From the NCBI GenBank assembly GCA_041641375.1, contig JBEPYM010000004.1:1-64000 (forward strand): a stretch of 64,000 bases of DNA. The letters are read 5' to 3'. Every line of letters starts with the position of its first letter. Positions within the stretch are counted from its first letter, which is position 1. A program made the position numbers and the translations under genes. The stretch comes from Paenibacillus_AK sp041641375 (GTDB taxonomy: Bacteria > Bacillota > Bacilli > Paenibacillales > YIM-B00363). The notes below the pieces were generated by a model. That model had not been told where the DNA came from and did no database searches. It worked only from the letters and a program-made list of their open reading frames with translations. Below, piece by piece: positions 57,831 through 64,000 of this stretch.

Positions 57831-59021
57831 ATGAACGAGTCCATCAGAGTGCCCCAGGCAAATGAAGTTATGCCCTACTATCAGCCGATCGTGTCCCTCC
57901 AGACGAAACGAGTATTTGGCTATGAAGCGTTAGGCCGCGGGATCTCCAAGGGGAGCGTCTACAGCTTGGGGGCGTTCTTTAAAGATCCGGGAATACCCGA
58001 TGAAGTCCATATCCAGGTAGATCGTCTTCTGCGAGAGAAGGCGATGAGCGGACTGAGCCGGATGGAAGAGGAAGGCTATTTGTTCTTGAATATTAAGCCG
58101 TCGTGGATTTATCGCACGTGGCGTTCAAGCAGAACGCTCCCAACGCTGGAGATTGCTAGACGTGTTGGCTTCGATCCAAGCCGTATTGTGATCGAGGTGA
58201 CCGAGGAGGAATTTCTCGGACATCTGCAGGAGCTGACGGAGATTATTGAGCAATACCGAGCAATGGGCTGTACCATTGCCGTAGACGACGTAGGCAGCGG
58301 CTTCAGCAATTTCGATCGAATTGCTTCGCTTCAGCCTAAAATCCTCAAGGTCGATCTGAATATTTTAAAGAAAAGCGCCGTCCATCGCGGCTATCGGGCG
58401 CTGCTCAGGTCATTCTCCATTCTAGCTTCACAGATGGGCTCGTCGCTTCTGATCGAAGGAGTCGAAACGAAGGAGGATTTGCAAAATGCGCTGCGAGTCG
58501 GAGCGCGTTATGTCCAGGGGTATTTGCTTGCGAGGCCTGGGCCCGGGGCGGTACAGACGGAATCCTTCGAGCCGCTGCTGCGGGAGGAGATCGAGCGGTT
58601 CAGCTCCAAGCAATTTGAAAAGTTTTATGGTCTATTCGATGTTGAGCACCGGTTAAATAAGCGATTCGTGGAACGAGTATCGCTGCCATCCGCCAGTGAG
58701 GCCAATGCGTGGATCGATTCGTTCCTGCCTGAGCTTCCGGACAATTGCTTGCGCGTCTATATATGCAGAGGGGACGGGGAGCAGGTGTCCTCGAATGTGA
58801 CACTCGGCCCTGATGGGGAGTGGCGGCGGGACGATGCATACCAAGGAGCTAACTGGCTGTGGCGGCCATACTTTATTCCAAATGTGCTGATGATGAGCAG
58901 ACAGGGCAAGGGGATTTTGTCCAACGAGTACGTTGACCTGGAGACCTCGCATTATATTCAAACCTACTCGTGTCCGATCGGGGAAAATTGTTACCTGTTT
59001 CTGGATTTAATTGTTCGATAG
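57831..59021 (+). CDS. EAL-domain c-di-GMP protein, YkuI-like
   Basis: The 396-residue cytoplasmic protein has an EAL domain (about 15-255) with GYEALGRG, LNIKPSW, IVIEVTEEEF, AVDDVGSGFSNF, LKVDLNIL, LIEGVET and VQGYLL. The metal and catalytic residues of active phosphodiesterases therefore appear present, although the DDFG loop is DDVG. The C-terminal PAS-like YkuI_C domain (about 265-396) follows. B. subtilis YkuI binds c-di-GMP but activity was not shown, so this may be a receptor or a phosphodiesterase. ATG 57831 has GGGAGAGAG upstream. It is divergent from motAB. Confidence 0.9.
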   Translation: MNESIRVPQANEVMPYYQPIVSLQTKRVFGYEALGRGISKGSVYSLGAFFKDPGIPDEVHIQVDRLLREKAMSGLSRMEEEGYLFLNIKPSWIYRTWRSSRTLPTLEIARRVGFDPSRIVIEVTEEEFLGHLQELTEIIEQYRAMGCTIAVDDVGSGFSNFDRIASLQPKILKVDLNILKKSAVHRGYRALLRSFSILASQMGSSLLIEGVETKEDLQNALRVGARYVQGYLLARPGPGAVQTESFEPLLREEIERFSSKQFEKFYGLFDVEHRLNKRFVERVSLPSASEANAWIDSFLPELPDNCLRVYICRGDGEQVSSNVTLGPDGEWRRDDAYQGANWLWRPYFIPNVLMMSRQGKGILSNEYVDLETSHYIQTYSCPIGENCYLFLDLIVR

Positions 59022-59032
59022 GAGGCGGATTT

Positions 59033-59341
59033 ATGGAGCGGTTGAAGGAGGAACAGCTTGCGGCGGAGCTCACCCGCCGAGACGGCTGGACGATACCAGA
59101 CGGAAAGTGGATGGAAAAAAGATATCGATTCACGTCATTCATGCTCGCGATCTCGTTCGTCTCGAAGGTGGCGGATGCAGCGGAGGCGCTTCAGCACCAT
59201 CCTATGATTGCAATCGATTTCCGGGTTGTTACGCTTAGACTTACAACATGGAGTGCAGGCGGCTTAACTGCGTTGGACTTCGAGTCGGCCGACAAATTCG
59301 ACATGCTTGCTTTAGAAATCAACAGGCAGGAAGGCGATTAA
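59033..59341 (+). CDS. Pterin-4a-carbinolamine dehydratase
   Basis: The 102-residue protein has the PCD pattern LTRRDGWTIPDG, then RFTSFMLAISFVSKVADAAE and the active-site HHPMIAIDFRVVTLRLTTWS with the two His. It dehydrates 4a-hydroxytetrahydropterin and may assist pterin recycling. It is co-directional with the YkuI-like gene (11 bases after its stop) and overlaps the opposite GGDEF-EAL gene by four bases at the stops. Confidence 0.92.
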   Translation: MERLKEEQLAAELTRRDGWTIPDGKWMEKRYRFTSFMLAISFVSKVADAAEALQHHPMIAIDFRVVTLRLTTWSAGGLTALDFESADKFDMLALEINRQEGD

Positions 59342-61527
59342 GCCCCCTGCCTGCCAGCTTTGAAATATTTCCGAACTTCATCGGGCAGGATTGGCTTACT
59401 GAAATAATAGCCCTGCACGGTGCCTACCCCCATGCTTTTGATAAAGAGCAGCTGATCCTCGTTCTCTACGCCTTCGGCGACTACTCTCATCCGAAAGCTT
59501 CGAGCCAGCATGACAATCGCTTCCGTCAATGCCATGCTTTTGGTGGAGTTCGGAATTTCGCGCACGAAAGAAGCGTCGATCTTGAGCTTGTCGATCGGAA
59601 AGTGCTGAAGGTAGCTCAGCGAAGAGAAGCCGGTGCCGAAGTCGTCGATCGACAGCGACAAACCAAGCTTCTTCAGTTCGTGGAGAAGCTCGGTGGAGGC
59701 CTCCAGGTTGGCCATGACTCCGCTCTCGGTCAGCTCAAGCTCCAGCAAGGCTGGATCAAGACCTGTTTCCTGCAGGATGCTGTGCACCCGGTCGCAAAAT
59801 CCGGCTTGCTGCATTTGGCGGTACGATATATTAACGCTGATCGGAACGGGCTCGAATCCCGCTTGCTGCCATTGTCTCATCTGCATGCATGCTTGCCGCA
59901 GTACCCATTCACCGATTGGTCGAATGAGCCCGTTCTCCTCTGCAATCGGGATAAATTGATTGGGAGAAACCCGGCCTAACTCGGGAGAGTTCCATCGGAG
60001 CAGCGCCTCCATCCCCGACATAACGCCTGCATGTACATTGAACTTGGGCTGATATTCGATGTATAGCTCCTGCCGCTCAAGCGCCTTGCGCAAATATTTC
60101 TCCAGCAGCATCCGCTCCATCATTTGCACGCGCAGCGTAGGGGAGAACAGCCTGGCCTGATTCCGGCCCGAATCCTTTGATTGCTGAAGCGCAATGTCGG
60201 CGCTCTTCATCAAGGTATCGGCGTCTATGCCGTCGTGCGGATATAAGCTTACCCCTGCGGAGGCGCCAACTGCGACCTCGTGAGAGCCGATCCGATAGGT
60301 TCCCGTGATAAGCTCGATCATGCTGTTCGCACGCTTCAGAGCATCTTGAGAGCCATTCGTATGGGTAAATAAAACGACAAATTCATCGCCTCCCAATCTG
60401 GCGGCGAAGTCTCCTGCTTTCATAGACCGTAGCATTGCTTTGCCGATCTTGCGTAGAACGGCATCGCCGACTGGATAGCCGAGCATATCGTTGATCAGCT
60501 TGAACCGATCTAGATCAAACACGGCTACGGCAGCACATGGATCAGTTGCTTCGTCCAGCTGTTCCAGGTGGCGGATCAATTGCTCCCGGAACTTAAGTCG
60601 ATTGGGCAAGCTGGTGATGGAATCATGGGTGCTTAGATACAGCATGCGTTCCTGGGCCAGCTTACGCTCTGTAATATCCACAACTGTGCCAAACAGGATA
60701 ATCGTGTCCCCATTCTCATCCACGACGGGCCTGCAGCTTGCATGAATATGCTTGCGTTCGCCGGAAGGCATCACAATCTGGAGCTCGCAATTCCGAGTCA
60801 AGCCACGGGCCGCTTGTCGAATCAGACGATAAATATGTAAATGCTCGCATTCCGGAACAGCCTTCAGGAAATCCCGGAAGGTGATAGGAGGCTTGTCATG
60901 GGAAAAGCCGAAGATGCCAGCCGTTTCCTCGGACCATGTGAACGTTCTCGACGATAAGTGGAATTCCCAGCTTCCAATATGTCCGAGCATGCGAGTGGCG
61001 CTAAGGCGCGATTCATGCAGGGCGGCCATGTCAAGTGCGCTCTTGCGCGCGCTGGAGTCTCGCGAGGACGTCAAATACGCAAAGATTGCGCCGTCTTCGC
61101 GGAATAAAGCAGAGACCTTCGTCTCTAGCCAAATATATTCGCCGTTCTTCATACGAAAGCGGTATTGGAGTATGACAGACTCGGTATGGACAAGTTCGGT
61201 GCGAATTTTCTCCAGGATGGCAGTTATATCTTCGGGATGAATGAGAGAGTACGGAGTTGTACCAAGAAGGTCCTCTCTACCGTAGCCCAGCAGCTCCATA
61301 ACGGAAGGAGACATATATGTAAGGATACCTTCAGTATTGTGCAGGCAGATGAGATCAGACGAATATTCGGCAACAAGCCTGTACAGGCGTTCACGACGGC
61401 GCAATTCCTCTATTCCGGCCGTAGTGGAAGGGAACTCGTCATGCAGCTGTTCCAGAAGTCGAAGGCATTCCTCATTGGGAGAACATCTGGAGAGACTCCA
61501 TAAGTGAGAAGGAATTGCTTCGGACAT
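59338..61527 (-). CDS. PAS-PAS-GGDEF-EAL c-di-GMP turnover protein
   Basis: This 729-residue soluble protein has two PAS/PAC sensor domains (about 47-165 and 175-290), a GGDEF domain (about 293-460; ARLGGDEFVVLF intact) and an EAL domain (about 465-725; MEALLRW, SVNISYRQM, LELELTES, IDDFGTGFSSL, KIDASFVR, VAEGVEN, VQGYYFSKP, all catalytic residues intact). The inhibitory site is KAGD instead of RxxD, so product feedback on the cyclase half may be lost. It could be bifunctional or a phosphodiesterase with a regulatory GGDEF. GGAGG precedes the ATG. Confidence 0.93.
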   Translation of the reverse strand: MSEAIPSHLWSLSRCSPNEECLRLLEQLHDEFPSTTAGIEELRRRERLYRLVAEYSSDLICLHNTEGILTYMSPSVMELLGYGREDLLGTTPYSLIHPEDITAILEKIRTELVHTESVILQYRFRMKNGEYIWLETKVSALFREDGAIFAYLTSSRDSSARKSALDMAALHESRLSATRMLGHIGSWEFHLSSRTFTWSEETAGIFGFSHDKPPITFRDFLKAVPECEHLHIYRLIRQAARGLTRNCELQIVMPSGERKHIHASCRPVVDENGDTIILFGTVVDITERKLAQERMLYLSTHDSITSLPNRLKFREQLIRHLEQLDEATDPCAAVAVFDLDRFKLINDMLGYPVGDAVLRKIGKAMLRSMKAGDFAARLGGDEFVVLFTHTNGSQDALKRANSMIELITGTYRIGSHEVAVGASAGVSLYPHDGIDADTLMKSADIALQQSKDSGRNQARLFSPTLRVQMMERMLLEKYLRKALERQELYIEYQPKFNVHAGVMSGMEALLRWNSPELGRVSPNQFIPIAEENGLIRPIGEWVLRQACMQMRQWQQAGFEPVPISVNISYRQMQQAGFCDRVHSILQETGLDPALLELELTESGVMANLEASTELLHELKKLGLSLSIDDFGTGFSSLSYLQHFPIDKLKIDASFVREIPNSTKSMALTEAIVMLARSFRMRVVAEGVENEDQLLFIKSMGVGTVQGYYFSKPILPDEVRKYFKAGRQGA

Positions 61528-61583
61528 ATTGAGCCTCCAGTGAATGTCAATTGGCGCAACATTCGGCGAATGTGACTACTCTT

Positions 61584-61612
61584 ATTGTAGCATGGCACAG
61601 GACAGCGAACAA
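61584..61612 (-). promoter_or_regulatory. Promoter of the GGDEF-EAL gene
   Basis: On the minus strand, -35 TTGTTC (61607-61612), a 17-base spacer and -10 TACAAT (61584-61589) lie about 60 bases before the start at 61527. Confidence 0.55.
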
Positions 61613-61654
61613 CGATTTTTTGGAAGCGTTTACCGTAGTCTTGACATTTGAATG

Positions 61655-62173
61655 TCACGTCAGTAGATCAAGGAAAATCATGCAGCAGCATTCGGTGGCT
61701 CCGGCGCTCGTATCCTTCGAATACGTATCTGCAATTTCAAATCCGGCTTTGCGGTATGCCTTGATTGCGCGCGTGTTCCAGGCATGGACCTCCAGATCGA
61801 CCTCATCATGCGGACGTCTTGACTTGGCCAAAAGAGCCGCTTCCCGGGCAAGGATGGAGCCGAATCCCTTGCCGCATAAGTCGGGCCGAAGCCCCATGCC
61901 AAGCCGAGTGACGCCGGTCAGGGGGAACAGCTGAACGTAAGCCGCCAGCTCCCCATCATCCAGGAAGGCGCTGACGTACTGCCGCGCCCGTATGTCCGCA
62001 TCTCCAAATTCGATATTCGTCCGCTTCATCGTTTCCCAAGGCTGAAAGTGAAAGAGATCATAGGGTGGCTCGTAGCGCCATTCGCAGATGCTCTGCGCAT
62101 GCTGCTCAGACATTCCGGTGAATCGGAATATAAAATCGGATGATACAGATGGAAGACGGTGGCGAATTCTCAT
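61655..62173 (-). CDS. GNAT-family N-acetyltransferase
   Basis: This is a 172-residue protein. The GNAT core is visible as FIFRFTGMSEQHAQSICEW, the acetyl-CoA loop GLRPDLCGKGFGSILAREA near residue 98 (R/Q-x-x-G-x-G/A form) and HAWNTRAIKAYRKAGFEI near 140. The substrate is unknown. ATG 62173 has AGGAG 11 bases upstream; a GTG at 62182 is too close to it. Confidence 0.85.
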   Translation of the reverse strand: MRIRHRLPSVSSDFIFRFTGMSEQHAQSICEWRYEPPYDLFHFQPWETMKRTNIEFGDADIRARQYVSAFLDDGELAAYVQLFPLTGVTRLGMGLRPDLCGKGFGSILAREAALLAKSRRPHDEVDLEVHAWNTRAIKAYRKAGFEIADTYSKDTSAGATECCCMIFLDLLT

Positions 62174-62256
62174 TAGTCTCACGACTCCTAAAAAAGGTTT
62201 CCGAACACATCTGTCGAATTGTACGGGAAAGAGTTAATGAAGGGATGTGACATTCC

Positions 62257-63099
62257 TTGCGGGTGATTGTCAATCACAAGTGGCTGTTCGAAAGGCTGGG
62301 ACAGCCGGAGCTTGTCATCGTCGATTGTCGGTTCACGCTCGGACCGGGTGCATCGGAGAACGGCCACGAGGCTTATCGAAACGACCATGTGCCTGGTGCC
62401 TATTATTTGCATCTGGAACGGGACATGTCAGGAACGAAGTCGGAGCACGGGGGCCGACATCCGCTGCCTGAACTTACTACGCTGGCTGACAAGCTGTCCG
62501 AAATCGGCATTGTACCGGGTGTATGTGTAGTCGCTTATGACGATCAGGGCGGCGCCATGGCCTCCCGATTATGGTGGCTCCTTAAGTATATCGGATTTGA
62601 CGGAACTGTACACGTATTGGATGAGGGATACACGAAGTGGAAGCAAGCAGGTTACCCGATCACCTCCGAAGTGCTTCCGAAACAGGCAGAAGGCAGGCTG
62701 CCCGTGAAGGTGCGTCCGGAGCTGCTGCTCGGTATGGAGGAGGTGCGTGCGCGTCTGGGCAAGTCGGACGTGCTGCTGCTCGATTCCCGCGAGGAGCCCC
62801 GTTACCGGGGGCAAGCTGAGCACATTGACCCCGTTGCCGGACATATTCCGGGCGCGCACAATCTGTTCTGGAAATCCAATCTCGATGCCGAGGGCAAGTG
62901 GAAGCCGTTGAAGGAGCAGCAGGCCCGCTTCGAGCGGCTGCAGCGCGCCTCCGAGATTGTCGTCTATTGCGGCTCAGGCATTACCGCCTGCCCGAATGTG
63001 CTCGCGCTGGAAGAGGCCGGCTTTACGAACGTGAAGCTGTATGCCGGAAGCTGGAGCGACTGGATCTCGTATGAGGGGAACCCGGTGGAGAAGGGGTAA
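62257..63099 (+). CDS. Tandem-rhodanese sulfurtransferase (SseA-like)
   Basis: The 280-residue protein has two rhodanese domains. The N-terminal one (1-125) lacks a catalytic Cys (YDDQGGAMASR); the C-terminal one (about 145-275) has the active loop YCGSGITACPN. CGSG(V/I)TA is typical of 3-mercaptopyruvate sulfurtransferases, which move sulfur from 3-mercaptopyruvate or thiosulfate to acceptors. The start is TTG 62257 with AAGGGATGTGA upstream; GTG 62263 is an alternative. A terminator follows. Confidence 0.9.
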   Translation: MRVIVNHKWLFERLGQPELVIVDCRFTLGPGASENGHEAYRNDHVPGAYYLHLERDMSGTKSEHGGRHPLPELTTLADKLSEIGIVPGVCVVAYDDQGGAMASRLWWLLKYIGFDGTVHVLDEGYTKWKQAGYPITSEVLPKQAEGRLPVKVRPELLLGMEEVRARLGKSDVLLLDSREEPRYRGQAEHIDPVAGHIPGAHNLFWKSNLDAEGKWKPLKEQQARFERLQRASEIVVYCGSGITACPNVLALEEAGFTNVKLYAGSWSDWISYEGNPVEKG

Positions 63100-63119
63100 A
63101 TAACATAAAATATGTACAT

Positions 63120-63146
63120 GGGCTAGGGCGATCCCTGGCTCGTTTT
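63120..63146 (+). terminator. Intrinsic terminator after the rhodanese gene
   Basis: GGGCTAGGG pairs with CCCTGGCTC (G-U pairs allowed) around CGAT and is followed by GTTTTC. Confidence 0.7.
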
Positions 63147-63271
63147 CTATTCTGCGAGACACAAGGAAGATAGGATCTACTCAACCTTGCACATGAACCC
63201 ACAACATGACTCCCAAACGCACATATGCTGTAAAGCGATTAGGCAGCTTTAGCAGGAGGTGTCAGCGAAAC

Positions 63272-64000
63272 GTGGCACGGAGCAAATCAAATGGGATGGT
63301 GCGCAGGAAACCGCGAAAGCGTTCTTTACGCGTCCGGAAGCTGCGAAGCAGTAAATTAGGGGCGAAGCAGACCCGCTTACAGAGCCGCACACGAAGGTCA
63401 CAGGCAAGTACAAAAAAGACGAAAAGAAGCGGAGGTTCCTTTAGTCTGTCGGCATCTCACGGGACAGGAATGGTGCCGATCCCGTCTGGTGTACAGGTGC
63501 CGAAGCTTGAGCTGCCCGATGTTATGCCCTATACCCCTCAGCTCCATCCGCGTCAAGGCTCCGGAGAACGGCTGAGCATTCTGTATTTGGTGCATAGCTT
63601 TTATCCTGAATCCTATGCGGGAACCGAAAAGTTTGTTCACAACGTAGCAATGGCGATGCATAACAAGGGGCATCGGGTAAAGGTTGTCGCGTACAGTCAC
63701 ACGATACCGGATGATCATCCCAAGGGAATGGGCAGTATCGTCTTCGATGACTATATTCATGAGGGAATTCCTGTTATCGCATATAAAAGCCGGGTAATTG
63801 ATCCTGCGCTGCGATTTTATTCCGGGGACGCCGATTGTCGTGCTTTCGCCGAATCCATATTGCAGCAGGAGCGGCCGTCGATTTTGCATATCGGACACCC
63901 GATGCGGGCACTCGAATTCACTGAGGCTGCGCAGCGTTTGGGAATTCCATATATCATCACCCTGACCGACTATTGGTTTCTTTGTCCGAAATCCATCATG
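63272..64000 (+). CDS. Partial gene: glycosyltransferase (GT4-like) with basic N-terminal tail
   Basis: The frame is open from GTG 63272 to the window edge (243 codons) and continues beyond it. AGGAGGTG lies ten bases before the start. Residues 1-62 are extremely basic (Arg, Lys, Ser, with few acidic residues). After a Pro-rich stretch, a glycosyltransferase N-terminal domain starts at about residue 105 with LSILYLVHSFYPESYAGTEKFVHNVAMAM; later motifs are PSILHIGHP and the TLTDYWFLCPK phrase typical of GT4 enzymes. It probably builds a cell-surface or spore-surface glycan; the acceptor is unknown. Confidence 0.8.
   Translation, partial: MARSKSNGMVRRKPRKRSLRVRKLRSSKLGAKQTRLQSRTRRSQASTKKTKRSGGSFSLSASHGTGMVPIPSGVQVPKLELPDVMPYTPQLHPRQGSGERLSILYLVHSFYPESYAGTEKFVHNVAMAMHNKGHRVKVVAYSHTIPDDHPKGMGSIVFDDYIHEGIPVIAYKSRVIDPALRFYSGDADCRAFAESILQQERPSILHIGHPMRALEFTEAAQRLGIPYIITLTDYWFLCPKSIM

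Overview
The window comes from a high-GC member of the Bacillota, most likely Paenibacillaceae (Paenibacillus, Cohnella or a close relative). The evidence is strong AGGAGG ribosome-binding sites with some TTG and GTG starts, sigma-A-type promoters, a cre-like operator, a PhoP-type box, B. subtilis-type proteins (HtpX, YuzF, YkuI, YheI/YheH, a PII/Amt pair), secreted multidomain plant-polysaccharide hydrolases and Paenibacillus-style structured intergenic repeats. No rRNA, tRNA, CRISPR array, prophage or intact insertion sequence was seen.

Layout. 0-8 kb is housekeeping: two futalosine-pathway menaquinone genes (mqnB-mqnD), two methyltransferases, a TVP38-type membrane protein, HtpX, an HNH nuclease and a minus-strand manganese catalase/YuzF group. 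8-12 kb is one very large secreted protein fusing a staphylococcal-type nuclease to a 5'-nucleotidase, preceded by a tandem repeat array that looks like a PhoP box. 12-31 kb is a secreted hydrolase region: an AraC regulator with a GH30 xylanase-like enzyme and cre site, a CE7 esterase, the helicase HrpB, a clostripain protease, PII plus ammonium transporter, and a modular GH44 enzyme. 31-33 kb has pirin, DUF72 and small genes.

The centrepiece is 33.2-41 kb. A cyclic-di-GMP class I riboswitch leads into a complete Gram-positive Flp/Tad pilus operon in the order DUF192 gene, flp, tadV, tadE, tadG-like, cpaB, tadZ, tadA, tadB, tadC. An intrinsic terminator directly after flp probably sets a high pilin to machinery ratio. 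The same window holds a membrane diguanylate cyclase (51.3 kb), a YkuI-like EAL protein (57.8 kb), a PAS-PAS-GGDEF-EAL protein (59.3 kb) and motAB (55.9-57.7 kb). The means to make, degrade and sense c-di-GMP, and two of the surface machines it commonly controls, therefore lie within about 28 kb.

41-64 kb also carries a LysM/M23 wall hydrolase, a tandem repeat, a polysaccharide deacetylase lipoprotein, an aldo/keto reductase, an aldehyde dehydrogenase, a heterodimeric BmrCD-like ABC exporter with a candidate leader-peptide attenuator, threonine deaminase, RluF, carbonic anhydrase, PCD, a rhodanese and the start of a glycosyltransferase with an unusual basic tail. All functional calls come from reading motifs; no database search was run.
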